DNA of 64,000 bases from Pedobacter ghigonis (GTDB lineage: Bacteria; Bacteroidota; Bacteroidia; Sphingobacteriales; Sphingobacteriaceae). Location of the stretch: the NCBI RefSeq assembly GCF_903166585.1, contig NZ_CAESCM010000019.1, forward strand, positions 39,613 to 103,612. The letters run 5' to 3'. Below are positions 8,807-17,548 of this stretch, in pieces. A model generated the notes under the pieces. It saw nothing but the letters and a program-made list of their open reading frames with translations, was not told the DNA's origin and made no database searches. The stretch's first letter is position 1. Every line of letters begins with the position of its first letter. The translations under genes were made by a program, and so were the position numbers.

Positions 8807-9571
8807 TTGCAAGTCCACACCCTTTACGAAGGCACCTATTCGGTTGATGCAACAAAAAAATTTGTACCATTCGATCCTGCCATTCATCATTTTAAAGACA
8901 GACCCGCCTCGCTGTTTATCAACGTACAACCTTTTTTGGTTGAACTCAAAAACGACCTGATCCTTTTCGATACGGGTTTAGGTTTTAGCGACGATCATGG
9001 CGAACTGATTTTACATAAAAACATCAGGAATGCAGGCTTCGATCCTACCGATGTGACTAAGGTTTTAATGTCGCATTTACATTACGATCACTCGGGTGGT
9101 ATGATTCACCAGTTAGTCAGTAAAACCGAACTTAGTTTCCCGGATGCAGAACATATTATTAACCGTGGCGAATGGGAAACTGCATTTAGCAGTACATCAA
9201 CTTCTTACCATGCCGATATTTTTGAATTTGTACAGCGCAATGCCCAGTTAACTTTTGTAGAGGGCGATGGCGCGATTGATGAAAGCATTGCTTACGAATT
9301 TACAGGTGCCCACTGTCCTAACCATCAGGTTTTCCTTTTAACAGAGGGCAAGCAAAAGGTATTTTTTGGAGGTGATGTACTACCAGAACCTGAAGAACTG
9401 GTTAAAAATTTCATTGCGAAATACGATTTTGATGGCCGCAAGGCTATGGAACTACGCAAAGAATTTGGTAGAAGAGCAGCTGAAGAAAACTGGGAGTGTC
9501 TTTTTTACCACAGTAAAAGTGCAGCCACAGGCTTTGTAGATGAAATAGAGGGCGGGTTTAAGATAAGGTAA
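8807..9571 (+). CDS. MBL fold metallo-hydrolase
   Basis: 254 residues. The metallo-beta-lactamase signature HLHYDHSGG (90-98), the upstream FDTGLG (54-59), the later GAHCPNH and GGDVLPEP give a dinuclear zinc site. The family includes lactonases and other hydrolases; the substrate is unknown. The start is TTG: no ATG or GTG lies closer to the conserved N-terminus, and a -7 promoter element lies 24 bases upstream. Monocistronic, followed by a 0.4 kb non-coding gap. Confidence 0.87.
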   Translation: MQVHTLYEGTYSVDATKKFVPFDPAIHHFKDRPASLFINVQPFLVELKNDLILFDTGLGFSDDHGELILHKNIRNAGFDPTDVTKVLMSHLHYDHSGGMIHQLVSKTELSFPDAEHIINRGEWETAFSSTSTSYHADIFEFVQRNAQLTFVEGDGAIDESIAYEFTGAHCPNHQVFLLTEGKQKVFFGGDVLPEPEELVKNFIAKYDFDGRKAMELRKEFGRRAAEENWECLFYHSKSAATGFVDEIEGGFKIR

Positions 9572-9581
9572 GATTTTCTTA

Positions 9582-9742
9582 GGTTAACCACAAAGCTATT
9601 GTTTCGTCATTCTGGCGCAGGCCAGAATCTCTTCTGTTTTTACCCCCCCGAGAACACAAAGTAATGATACAGAACACGAAGCAATATCCAAAACAATCCG
9701 TGTTTTCCGTGCATCCGTGGCTGAAAGGTTAGTTTTTTTAAC
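9582..9742. repeat. Degenerate GGTTAACCACAAAG intergenic repeat
   Basis: Begins with GGTTAACCACAAAG and ends near AAGGTTAG, with inner fragments resembling CACGAAG and CCGTGTTTTCCGTG. The same vocabulary recurs at 15649-15837, 16745-16827 and 21600-21723, so it belongs to a dispersed family. A smaller palindrome (9605-9631) is embedded. Confidence 0.5.
9605..9631. repeat. CGTCATTCTGGC palindrome
   Basis: TTCTGGC and GCCAGAA arms within CGTCAT...AGAATCTC. An inverted copy of the same unit is at 15779-15805. Confidence 0.6.
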
Positions 9743-9798
9743 CAAAGAGGAACAAAACTCACTATCCGCGGTAGTAAAACTAGCATGTTTTGCACTTA

Positions 9799-9895
9799 AT
9801 CGAGTAGGAAGATAGGGATTATTTCCCTATCTGTCCTCTCACACCTTTGTCTTTAGCTAACACTTCCTACTGCTAAGCGTGTTCGGGATTCGCAC
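9799..9895 (-). mobile_element. Probable internally deleted group II intron remnant
   Basis: Read on the minus strand, 9842 to 9799 fits group II domain VI and the intron 3' end: GTGTGAGAGG, then a 9-bp stem AGATAGGGA / TCCCTATCT around AATAA, then TCCTACTCGAT. The lower stem GAG-AGGA / TCCT-A-CTC leaves one bulged A seven bases from the end, where the branch-point adenosine sits. A GTGCG at 9895-9891 resembles an intron 5' end. Domain V and any reverse transcriptase are missing. A competing 9-bp pairing AGTAGGAAG / CTTCCTACT exists, so another structured RNA is possible. Confidence 0.5.
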
Positions 9896-9928
9896 CCTAT
9901 AGTCGATTGCCATGCCTGGCATGCAACA

Positions 9929-9968
9929 AAAAGCCCCGGCAAAATTGCCAGGGCTTTGTTTTTTTTCC
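9929..9968 (-). terminator. Rho-independent terminator after the YceI gene
   Basis: A GC-rich hairpin (AAGCCCCGGCA / TGCCAGGGCTT arms) with T runs on both sides. On the minus strand it lies 15 bases after the YceI stop and is followed by TTTTTG; on the plus strand it is followed by a longer T run, so it may work in both directions. Confidence 0.85.
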
Positions 9969-9982
9969 GAGACTAAAGGAAA

Positions 9983-10570
9983 TTATTTTTTAGCTACTAA
10001 TTTCACAGCTAATTCAAACTCATCGTTTATTGCTTTGTCGCCAATGCTATCGAAGAATGATTTAGAACCATATTTGATATCATATTTAGTTCTGTCTACC
10101 ACGATTTTACCAGCTAAAGCAGAAGCAGTACCATCAGCATTAACTGTAACAGTTGCAGGGAAGCTTAACGGTTTAGTAATACCTTTAATGGTTAAGTTAC
10201 CTGATACAGTTACATTAGCACCGCTACCAGCTACTTTAGTAATTACAAAAGTAGAAGTTGGGAATTTAGCAACACCGAAGAAATCGTCAGCTTTTAAGTG
10301 ACCTTCTAATTTAGCGCTACCATCAGCATCTTTGATTGAGTTCATATCGATGGTAAAAGTACCACCTGTTACACTTTTACCGTTTACAGCAAGTGAACCT
10401 GATTGTAAAGCGATTGTTCCGTTGTGAGAACCTGTTACTTTTTTACCAACCCAAGTAATGGTCGATTTTGCTGCATCTACAGTATAGGTAACTGGTTTAG
10501 TAGGGTTTTTAAAAGCTGATAAAGCTACAACTGCTACTAATAAAAAGATTGAAGAGATTTTTAATTTCAT
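9983..10570 (-). CDS. YceI family protein, exported
   Basis: 195 residues with a signal peptide (about 1-21, MKLKISSIFLLVAVVALSAF). The rest is the YceI lipocalin-like beta-barrel: YTVDAAKSTITWVGKKVTGSHNGTI near the start, GKITVD-like strands and the conserved YDIKYGSKSFFDSIGDKAI toward the end. YceI proteins bind isoprenoid-type lipids in the periplasm. I chose the ATG at 10568-10570, which begins the signal peptide; nine further upstream codons overlap the promoter -7 element at 10595-10602. Confidence 0.92.
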   Translation of the reverse strand: MKLKISSIFLLVAVVALSAFKNPTKPVTYTVDAAKSTITWVGKKVTGSHNGTIALQSGSLAVNGKSVTGGTFTIDMNSIKDADGSAKLEGHLKADDFFGVAKFPTSTFVITKVAGSGANVTVSGNLTIKGITKPLSFPATVTVNADGTASALAGKIVVDRTKYDIKYGSKSFFDSIGDKAINDEFELAVKLVAKK

Positions 10571-10594
10571 TTTTCTGGTTTTTTTAATTTGATA

Positions 10595-10602
10595 CAAATA
10601 TA
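10595..10602 (-). promoter_or_regulatory. -7 element TATATTTG of the YceI gene
   Basis: Exact TAnnTTTG on the minus strand, 24 bases before the chosen ATG. Confidence 0.45.
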
Positions 10603-10777
10603 GATCAACCGATTACCTGTTGTTATTGACCTATGTTAAGTTTTTCAAAAATAATCGGATTTATTTAAAATCATTCTATTGACTGCAGATTTATAATAAA
10701 GGTTTAATTTGTTTACTTTTTAATGTGAATTAAATCTCAGGGCACATTTAAGCTTATATTCGTTAAACCGTTTTTAT

Positions 10778-11143
10778 ATGATCAGAAAAATTTTAGCTGT
10801 TTTAGCTGGCTATGCCATTTTTGTTATTTCATCGCTTTTGCTTTTCAAATTATCAGGGCAAAAGCCACATGCCAATGCATCAATGTTTTTCAAGCTGCTC
10901 ACACTGCTTTATGGAACTTGCTTTGCTGCCTTAAGTGGTTACATATTAAGGCTGATTGCCAAAACCAGCAATCTAAATCTGAATTATGTTTTAGCGATAA
11001 TTATTGCCGGCTTTGCAACATTTTCACTTTTTAGCGCAAGCGGAAGCCATTGGACGCAGCTTTTAGCTATATTTATTTTTGCCCCCGCATCAATTCTGGG
11101 TGGTAAACTATACAGGAATAAGGACATTAGTAATCAATTATAA
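10778..11143 (+). CDS. Small integral membrane protein, unknown
   Basis: 121 residues with four hydrophobic segments at about 5-24, 37-60, 70-87 and 93-110 and a short polar tail. No recognised family. Its stop lies five bases before the ATG of the VOC protein, so the two are probably co-transcribed and perhaps translationally coupled. No function can be given. Confidence 0.75.
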   Translation: MIRKILAVLAGYAIFVISSLLLFKLSGQKPHANASMFFKLLTLLYGTCFAALSGYILRLIAKTSNLNLNYVLAIIIAGFATFSLFSASGSHWTQLLAIFIFAPASILGGKLYRNKDISNQL

Positions 11144-11147
11144 CGAT

Positions 11148-11510
11148 ATGAACCACAAAGCCATCTCCATCCGCCCCTTTATCGGTGCCAAAGATTTTGA
11201 AATATCGAGAAGCTTTTACCGCGACCTGGGTTTCGAAGAAACGAGTCTGGGTGCACAGATCTCGGTTTTTAAAATTGGTAATCTGGCTTTTTATTTGCAG
11301 AATGCTTATGTAAAAGACTGGATCGATAACACCATGATCTTTATGGAAGTTGAAGATGTAGCGCGCTACTACGATGAACTGCTGGCCCTCGATTTATCCA
11401 GCCGGTATCAAAATGTAAAGCTTACGCCCATCCGTCACGAAGAATGGGGCAGTGAATGTTTCCTGCACGATCCTTCCGGGATTTTGTGGCACTTTGGAGC
11501 TTTTCATTAA
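11148..11510 (+). CDS. VOC family (glyoxalase/bleomycin-resistance-like) protein
   Basis: 120 residues with the beta-alpha-beta-beta-beta pattern of the vicinal oxygen chelate fold: FIGAKDFEISRSFYRDLGF at the start, FYLQNAYVKDW in the middle and the typical end WGSECFLHDPSGILWHFG, where the Glu-x-Phe and HDPSG segments lie. Metal ligands are not obvious, so it may be a resistance-type or orphan VOC protein. ATG at 11148 begins the domain; an upstream in-frame extension runs into the preceding gene. Confidence 0.85.
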   Translation: MNHKAISIRPFIGAKDFEISRSFYRDLGFEETSLGAQISVFKIGNLAFYLQNAYVKDWIDNTMIFMEVEDVARYYDELLALDLSSRYQNVKLTPIRHEEWGSECFLHDPSGILWHFGAFH

Positions 11511-11573
11511 GTAAAATCATGGTATTTAGTCGGTGAGCTACCGATTAGCGAAGAGCTTTACCCATAGCCTCAT

Positions 11574-11638
11574 CGTCATACTGAGTTTATTTCAGCATCC
11601 CTTACCCATGGAGACCCTGAAATAAATTCAGGGTGACG
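11574..11638. repeat. CGTCAT...GTGACG palindromic repeat
   Basis: Arms CGTCATACTGAGTTTATTTCAG and CTGAAATAAATTCAGGGTGACG are near reverse complements around a short centre. The same wording recurs at 38873-38955 and, as halves, at 19771-19800 and 51371-51412. Confidence 0.6.
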
Positions 11639-11645
11639 ACTGCCC

Positions 11646-11705
11646 GAAAAAAAAATCTGCAAGCTTTATGAAATGAATTCACAAAACTTGCAGATCAATA
11701 TATAC
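11646..11705 (-). terminator. Terminator after gcvP
   Basis: On the minus strand ATCTGCAAG (11705-11697) pairs with CTTGCAGAT (11663-11655), followed directly by nine T. The loop is long (33 bases) but contains a second small palindrome around GAATTC. Lies 80 bases after the gcvP stop. Confidence 0.65.
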
Positions 11706-11784
11706 GTGCTGACACGGAACCAGGCGTTTGGACTAAGGCTATGGCAAGGAAAACCTTGAACCCTCTACCTTTCTACCCTAAGCC

Positions 11785-14661
11785 TTAAGGTACGATCTCT
11801 TCCAAATAACTTTCAATCGGCGGACAAGCGCAGATTAACGATCTATCGCCATGGCTATCGTTAACACGACCAACCGAAGGCCAGAACTTGCGCTCTAACA
11901 CATATGGAAGTGGGAATGCAGCAGTTTGACGGCTGTAAGCATGCTCCCATTCGTTTGCAGTAATTACTGAAACTGTGTGCGGCGCATTTTTAAGCGGGTT
12001 ATCTGTTTTATCTAAAGTACCGTTTTCTACCTGGGTAATTTCGTTTTTAATCGCAATTAAGGCATCACAGAAACGGTCTAACTCATGTTTAGGCTCCGAT
12101 TCTGTTGGCTCAACCATTAAAGTACCCGCAACCGGGAATGAAACTGTTGGTGCATGGAAACCATAATCCATTAAACGTTTAGCGATATCGGTTACTTCGA
12201 TTCCGAAAGCTTTGAAAGAACGGCAATCTAAAATCATCTCGTGTGCACAACGGCCCTGAGCACCTGAATAAAGTACCGGGTAGTGCTGCTCTAAACGCGC
12301 TTTCATATAATTGGCGTTTAAAATGGCATACTTAGTGGCGTTGGTTAAACCTTCAGCACCCATCATGGCAATATAAGCATGAGAAATGATCAGGATTGAA
12401 GCTGAACCCCAAGGTGCAGAAGAAACTGCAGAAATTGATTTTCCTTTATCAATATCAACCACAGCGTGACCAGGAAGATAAGGAACAAGGTGTTTTGCCA
12501 CACCGATTGGACCCATACCCGGACCACCACCACCGTGAGGGATACAGAATGTTTTGTGTAAGTTTAAGTGGCAAACGTCGGCACCAATATTAGCAGGGCT
12601 GGTTAAACCAACCTGTGCGTTCATGTTTGCGCCATCCATATAAACCTGTCCGCCGTTAGCATGGATAGTTTCGCAGATTTCGATAATACTTTCTTCAAAT
12701 ACACCGTGTGTAGATGGATAAGTTACCATCAAACAAGAAAGGTTGTCTTTATGTAATTCCGCTTTTGCTTTTAAATCTTCAACGTCGATGTTACCGTTCT
12801 CTAAAGATTTAACAACCACAATTTTCATATCGGCCATTGCCGCAGAAGCCGGGTTGGTACCGTGTGCCGAAGCAGGGATTAACGCCACATTACGGTGGAA
12901 ATCGCCTCTATCGTGGTGATAAGCACGGATAACCATTAAACCTGCATATTCTCCTTGTGCACCCGCATTAGGCTGTAAGCTCATTGCAGCAAAACCAGTA
13001 ATTTCGCTTAACCATTTATCCAGTTCGTTAAAAACAGAATAGTAACCCAATACCTGATCAGCTGGAGCGAAAGGGTGAATGCGACTAAAGTGTGACCAGG
13101 TAACCGGAATCATTTCGGCTGTTGCATTTAATTTCATGGTACAGCTACCCAAAGCAATCATCGAGTGGCAAAGCGATAAATCTTTTGCCTCTAACGATTT
13201 AATGTAACGCAACATTTCGTGTTCTGAATGGTGCGAATTAAAAATCGGGTGCGTTAAATAAGCCGAAGTACGTTGTAAAGCTTCAGGAACTACAGTTTCT
13301 ACGTTTTCAATAACCTCTACCTGATCGCCTGCAAAGCCTTTTGCCCTTGCAAAGATTTTAGAAATTAATGTAATATCTTCGAAAGTTGTGGTTTCATCAA
13401 TTGAAATGGTAACGGTATTACCAACATAGTTCAGGTTGATTTCGTTATCCAGGCAGTAAGCGTGGATGCCACCTTTTAAATCACCTAAATTGAAACGGAT
13501 GGTATCGAAATAAGCTGAATTTAATTGCTCGTAACCTAAATTCTTCAAAGTAGTGGCTAAGCTGATGGCTAAACCATGTGTACGCTCAGCAATAGCTTTT
13601 AAGCCTTTCGGACCGTGATATGCTGCATAGAAACCGGCCATAATTGCCAATAAAGCCTGTGCAGTACAAATATTCGAAGTTGCTTTATCTCTACGAATGT
13701 GCTGCTCGCGGGTTTGCAAAGCCATACGTAAAGCGTAATCGCCATGGCTATCGATGGTTACACCGATGATACGACCAGGGATTGAACGTTTATATTCCTC
13801 TTTAGTAGCAAAAAATGCAGCATGCGGTCCACCAAAACCCATCGGAATACCGAAACGTTGTGTAGTACCTACCACAATATCTGCACCCCACTCACCCGGA
13901 GGCGTTAATAAGGTTAAACTTAAAATATCGGCAGCAACCGTTAATTTAATGTTTAAGTTGTGCAACTCAGCAGCAAAGTTTTTGTAATCGAAAACCTCGC
14001 CGTTGCCAGCAGGATATTGAACAATAGCACCAAAGAAATCTTCGGTAGCTACAAAATCTAAATGACTGCCAATTACCAGCTCAATGCCATAAGGATTAGC
14101 ACGGGTTTTTAAAATATCGATGGTTTGGGCAAAAAGCAATTCAGAAACAAAAAATTTCTTAGCTGCCTGATTTTTACGCGTACTGTATTGCATAAACATG
14201 GCCTCAGCTGCTGCTGTACCTTCATCCAGCAATGAAGCATTGGCAATTTCCATTCCGGTTAAATCGATAACCATGGTTTGGAAGTTTAACAAAGCCTGTA
14301 AACGGCCCTGTGCAATCTCTGCCTGATATGGCGTATATTGAGTGTACCATCCTGGGTTTTCGAATACGTTACGTAAAATTACACCCGGCGTAATGGTATC
14401 ATAATAACCTTGACCGATAAAGCTTTTGAAAACTTTATTCAACAATGAAGTTTGTTTTAAAGCACCAAGATATTCAGTTTCTGATTTTGCTGCAGGCAAG
14501 TTTAACGGTTGTTTTAACCTAATTGCCGTCGGAACGGTTTGTTCAATCAGCTCATCAATAGAATTTACGCCAACAGTGTGCAACATTTCGGCTGTATCAG
14601 CCTCATTAGGAGCAATATGGCGATTTTGAAAATCTTCCTTGTAGTGGATATTTAAGCTCAT
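11785..14661 (-). CDS. gcvP: Glycine dehydrogenase (decarboxylating), GcvP
   Basis: 958 residues, the fused P-protein of the glycine cleavage system; it decarboxylates glycine with PLP and passes the aminomethyl group to GcvH. Both halves are complete: the N-terminal half starts at FQNRHIAPNEADTAEML, and the C-terminal half carries the PLP-lysine motif HLNLHKTFCIPHGGGGPG around residue 705. GcvT and GcvH genes are not in the window, so the system is scattered. A -7 promoter element and a terminator frame it as a single transcription unit. Confidence 0.97.
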   Translation of the reverse strand: MSLNIHYKEDFQNRHIAPNEADTAEMLHTVGVNSIDELIEQTVPTAIRLKQPLNLPAAKSETEYLGALKQTSLLNKVFKSFIGQGYYDTITPGVILRNVFENPGWYTQYTPYQAEIAQGRLQALLNFQTMVIDLTGMEIANASLLDEGTAAAEAMFMQYSTRKNQAAKKFFVSELLFAQTIDILKTRANPYGIELVIGSHLDFVATEDFFGAIVQYPAGNGEVFDYKNFAAELHNLNIKLTVAADILSLTLLTPPGEWGADIVVGTTQRFGIPMGFGGPHAAFFATKEEYKRSIPGRIIGVTIDSHGDYALRMALQTREQHIRRDKATSNICTAQALLAIMAGFYAAYHGPKGLKAIAERTHGLAISLATTLKNLGYEQLNSAYFDTIRFNLGDLKGGIHAYCLDNEINLNYVGNTVTISIDETTTFEDITLISKIFARAKGFAGDQVEVIENVETVVPEALQRTSAYLTHPIFNSHHSEHEMLRYIKSLEAKDLSLCHSMIALGSCTMKLNATAEMIPVTWSHFSRIHPFAPADQVLGYYSVFNELDKWLSEITGFAAMSLQPNAGAQGEYAGLMVIRAYHHDRGDFHRNVALIPASAHGTNPASAAMADMKIVVVKSLENGNIDVEDLKAKAELHKDNLSCLMVTYPSTHGVFEESIIEICETIHANGGQVYMDGANMNAQVGLTSPANIGADVCHLNLHKTFCIPHGGGGPGMGPIGVAKHLVPYLPGHAVVDIDKGKSISAVSSAPWGSASILIISHAYIAMMGAEGLTNATKYAILNANYMKARLEQHYPVLYSGAQGRCAHEMILDCRSFKAFGIEVTDIAKRLMDYGFHAPTVSFPVAGTLMVEPTESEPKHELDRFCDALIAIKNEITQVENGTLDKTDNPLKNAPHTVSVITANEWEHAYSRQTAAFPLPYVLERKFWPSVGRVNDSHGDRSLICACPPIESYLEEIVP

Positions 14662-14686
14662 GCGGTATGAATAATAAATTTGCGTG

Positions 14687-14694
14687 CAAAGGTA
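14687..14694 (-). promoter_or_regulatory. -7 element TACCTTTG of gcvP
   Basis: Exact TAnnTTTG on the minus strand, 25 bases before the gcvP ATG. No clear -33 TTG. Confidence 0.45.
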
Positions 14695-15043
14695 GCAAAA
14701 ACGCAGCTTTATTTCGCTATATATCAGTGTAAAAAAGGCGTTTTATTCAAGTTTAAAAGCTACAAATCTGGTAGTTTTTATGAGCAAAAAGAAAGACAAA
14801 CGTTTGTTCTTTTAAAGCAAATATGATAATAGTTTGGAAAGCACTGGCTGTGCTAAAATTTAAATTCGTTCCCGTTATCCGCTACAATCTTTTACTTAAA
14901 CATTATAGGTTCTAATTTTCAACAGCGCTATTTAAACCTATAAGGTTTGTAAAAGGATTTCCGCTGCTACCGGTTTAAAAAACAACGGAAGTACAAAATA
15001 CCGGATTCTAATAGCTTTAGTCTTTAAGCTTTGGTCTTTTCCT
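14695..15043. other. Gap without genes between the lipoprotein gene and gcvP
   Basis: About 350 bases, AT-rich. It holds a short palindrome AAACCTATAAGGTTT (about 14934-14948) of the type seen at 5014-5064. I see no reading frame, tRNA or convincing glycine riboswitch. Confidence 0.5.
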
Positions 15044-15607
15044 TTACTTCTGCACCTTCCATCCCTCATCCTTACTCAGCTTCAGCTTATAAGTTTTGGT
15101 AATAAAGTTGCTGTTCTTATTCGCATCTTTATCGAAAGGCTCAAAATCGGTTGTTACCATTTTTAAAGATACAGTTACCTTTGCCGTGCTCGAATTTACC
15201 TGCGAGAAATCAACCGGTTTCTCATCAGCCAATACATACTCTACCACTTTAACGGTAGCCTTATCTCCATCCTGTTTTAATACCCACGGACTTGCCTTTT
15301 CGGTTAACGTAATCTGGTAAACAAAACTGCTATCTTTTGAAAGGAATTTCTTTTTGGCTTCTTTTAAATTAAGTGTTACCAGGCCTTTGCTGGCTAAGGA
15401 TTTGTATTTACCCAACTCAAACATATCGTTGGTACTGTTGAATTTGATTTCGCCAAAGTTAAACCTGGTGGTTTTATATTCAGGATTGGCTTTAAGGTAA
15501 TCGATAATTACTTCGCCCGCTTCTTCCTGGTTGATAGTAGTTTTGGTTTTGCACGCTGTGAAACCAATAACAATGAATGATAAAATATAAATGATCAGTT
15601 TTTTCAT
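15044..15607 (-). CDS. Hypothetical lipoprotein
   Basis: 187 residues. A signal sequence (MKKLIIYILSFIVIGFTAC) ends in a lipobox with the lipid-accepting cysteine at position 19, so the protein is anchored to a membrane after export. The mature part is polar, with several beta-type stretches (RFNFGEIKFNS, VTLNLKEAKKKFLS, KATVKVVEYVL). I recognise no family. It stands alone between gcvP and a repeat-filled gap. Confidence 0.75.
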   Translation of the reverse strand: MKKLIIYILSFIVIGFTACKTKTTINQEEAGEVIIDYLKANPEYKTTRFNFGEIKFNSTNDMFELGKYKSLASKGLVTLNLKEAKKKFLSKDSSFVYQITLTEKASPWVLKQDGDKATVKVVEYVLADEKPVDFSQVNSSTAKVTVSLKMVTTDFEPFDKDANKNSNFITKTYKLKLSKDEGWKVQK

Positions 15608-15648
15608 GTGTAAATGCGTTAAAGCTTTTTAAAGGTATTTATTTTTAG

Positions 15649-15837
15649 TTTAACCACAAAGACGATTGGCCGTTAAAGTTACAATGGCCACGAATTCACG
15701 GAAAGCACAGATTGTTATTGAATATCACGCTGCGTGCGCTGTGCCTTTTTCTCTGTGCGCTCGGCGGTTGAAAATGAAGAGATTCTGGCACGCGCCAGAA
15801 TGACGACTTAATTGGCTTCTCGTACCTTGCGGTTAAA
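15649..15837. repeat. TTTAACCACAAAG...CTTGCGGTTAAA composite repeat
   Basis: The outer arms (15649-15661 and 15826-15837) are near reverse complements. Inside lie CTGTGCC/CTCTGTGCG fragments and an embedded TTCTGGC-ACGC-GCCAGAA palindrome (15779-15805), an inverted copy of the one at 9605. Confidence 0.6.
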
Positions 15838-15843
15838 TTAAGT

Positions 15844-16734
15844 TTATTTCCGCTTTAAATATTTCAGATTAGGCAAAATCATTGCCGACAGGATTACGAC
15901 CACCCCAACCCACCTTAAAAACGAAACCTGTTCCTGCAGCACAAAACCAGCCATCATTACAGCTACCGGCAATTCGGCAGCACTCAATATAGAGCTTAAT
16001 GCCGTACCGATTTTCGGAACACCTTCGGCAAAACACAAGGGCGGAATTACCGTTCCAAAAACAGAAATAATCAATCCCCATTTAAGCAAGCTCCCTCCTA
16101 ACGCCCCGTTAAATAAAAAAACCGGTGGAAAAAGAATAAAAATGAGGATGCAAGCACCCGTAATCATTAAAGCGCTTTTCTTTAATACCGGGTATTCGTT
16201 ACCAATCCTGCCACTCAGCAATAAGAAACCTGCATAAGAAAGCGCAGCCAATAAGCCGAAACTAATTCCTTTTAAGCTCATATCGCTCACACGGGTTTCG
16301 ACCATACCACTGGCCAATACCGTACCGCCCAAAACCAAGGCTATAGCCAGTAGTTGCAAACCGGTAGGTTTCTTCTTAAAAAACGCGAGTTCCATTAAAA
16401 TACTCATCCAGATAAACTGCATCAGCAACACAATGGCAACCGAATTGGGCACGAGCTTTACCGACTGATAATAAAAAATACTTACGAGCCCGGTGCATGT
16501 GCCGGCCAGAACCATTTTCCACCAGGGAGTAATCAGGGTTATTTCTTTAGCTTTATAATTTGATGTTCTCCGTTGAAAAAAAAACAATACCCATAAAATT
16601 ACGGCACCTAAAAAAGCCTGCGCACCAGTTACGTCGCCAAGGGTATAACCTTCGTGGTAAGCCAGTTTAACAAATGTGGATAGTATGCCAAAGCTACAGG
16701 CACCAAAAAAAACAAGGAGAATTCCTTTAAGCAT
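15844..16734 (-). CDS. EamA/DMT family transporter
   Basis: 296 residues with ten predicted membrane helices in two EamA repeats of five; the second begins near residue 150 (LKGISFGLLAALSYAGFLLL) and mirrors the first (MLKGILLVFFGACSFGIL). The superfamily exports or imports metabolites; the substrate is unknown. I chose the ATG at 16732-16734; an ATG six codons upstream reaches into the dispersed repeat that begins there. A 12-bp-arm palindrome separates it from pdxJ upstream on the same strand. Confidence 0.88.
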   Translation of the reverse strand: MLKGILLVFFGACSFGILSTFVKLAYHEGYTLGDVTGAQAFLGAVILWVLFFFQRRTSNYKAKEITLITPWWKMVLAGTCTGLVSIFYYQSVKLVPNSVAIVLLMQFIWMSILMELAFFKKKPTGLQLLAIALVLGGTVLASGMVETRVSDMSLKGISFGLLAALSYAGFLLLSGRIGNEYPVLKKSALMITGACILIFILFPPVFLFNGALGGSLLKWGLIISVFGTVIPPLCFAEGVPKIGTALSSILSAAELPVAVMMAGFVLQEQVSFLRWVGVVVILSAMILPNLKYLKRK

Positions 16735-16744
16735 AATGTATTTT

Positions 16745-16827
16745 TTAACCACAGAGAAATAAGAGTTTTCACAGAATACACAGAGGCTCTGTTTCTCTGT
16801 GTATTCCTTTGTGCACTCTGTGGTTAA
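16745..16827. repeat. TTAACCACAGAG / CTCTGTGGTTAA palindromic repeat
   Basis: Perfect 12-bp outer arms (16745-16756 and 16816-16827) enclose a second inverted pair, AATACACAGAG and CTCTGTGTATT. It abuts the pdxJ stop codon at 16828 and lies ten bases before the transporter start. Belongs to the family seen at 9582, 15649 and 21600. Confidence 0.75.
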
Positions 16828-17544
16828 TTAAGCAAGTTGCTGCAAATAGCGTTGTATGGTAGTTTCCAATCCTAAATAAAGCGCGTCGCTAATTAAGGCA
16901 TGACCAATAGAAACCTCCAGCAAGCCTGGAATGCTTTGTGCGAAATAATGCAGGTTATGTAAATCAAGATCGTGCCCGGCGTTAATACCCAAACCCAATT
17001 TATTAGCGTGATGTGCAGCTGCAATATAGTTAATAACCGCCTTTTCGCGATCGGCAAAATAGTTGTGTGCATAAGCTTCGGTATACAGTTCAATGCGGTC
17101 TGTTCCGGTTTCTACTGCACCTTCAACCATTTCTACAACAGGATCTACAAAAATAGAAACCCTTATACCTGCATTTTGGAATACAGCTACCATCTCTTTG
17201 AGGTAATCTTTATTTTTAATGGTATCCCAACCGTGGTTAGAAGTAATCTGTCCTTCGGCATCGGGTACTAAAGTAACCTGCGCAGGTTTATTGGCTAAAA
17301 CCAGATCTACAAATTTATCTTCCCTGCAATTTCCTTCAATATTAAATTCGGTTGCAATAGCAGCTTTCAAATCGTAAACATCCTGGTAGCGGATATGTCT
17401 TTCATCAGGTCGCGGGTGAACTGTAATTCCCTGCGCTCCGAAACGCTCGCAGTCTAATGCAACCTTAACCAGATCAGGATTATTACCGCCACGGCTGTTG
17501 CGTAGTGTGGCAATTTTATTGATGTTAACCGATAACTTTGTCAT
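16828..17544 (-). CDS. pdxJ: Pyridoxine 5'-phosphate synthase PdxJ
   Basis: 238 residues, full length. Condenses 1-deoxyxylulose 5-phosphate with 3-amino-2-oxopropyl phosphate to pyridoxine 5'-phosphate in the DXP-dependent vitamin B6 pathway. The TIM-barrel motifs are clear: LSVNINKIATLRNSRGG, FGAQGITVHPRPDERHI, and the catalytic GHDLDLHNL. The frame stays open 62 codons upstream, but the family start is the ATG at 17542-17544, and a -7 promoter element only four bases upstream excludes the longer form. Confidence 0.95.
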   Translation of the reverse strand: MTKLSVNINKIATLRNSRGGNNPDLVKVALDCERFGAQGITVHPRPDERHIRYQDVYDLKAAIATEFNIEGNCREDKFVDLVLANKPAQVTLVPDAEGQITSNHGWDTIKNKDYLKEMVAVFQNAGIRVSIFVDPVVEMVEGAVETGTDRIELYTEAYAHNYFADREKAVINYIAAAHHANKLGLGINAGHDLDLHNLHYFAQSIPGLLEVSIGHALISDALYLGLETTIQRYLQQLA

Positions 17545-17548
17545 GAAG

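Noticed and set aside
9891..9905. Possible tRNA T-arm in GTTCGGGATTCGCACCC
   Set aside because: No cloverleaf can be built around it: no acceptor stem, D-arm or anticodon arm at the right distances. It fits the intron remnant better.
14695..15043. Glycine riboswitch before gcvP
   Set aside because: The promoter box lies only 25 bases before the ATG, leaving no room for a riboswitch, and no conserved core is visible.
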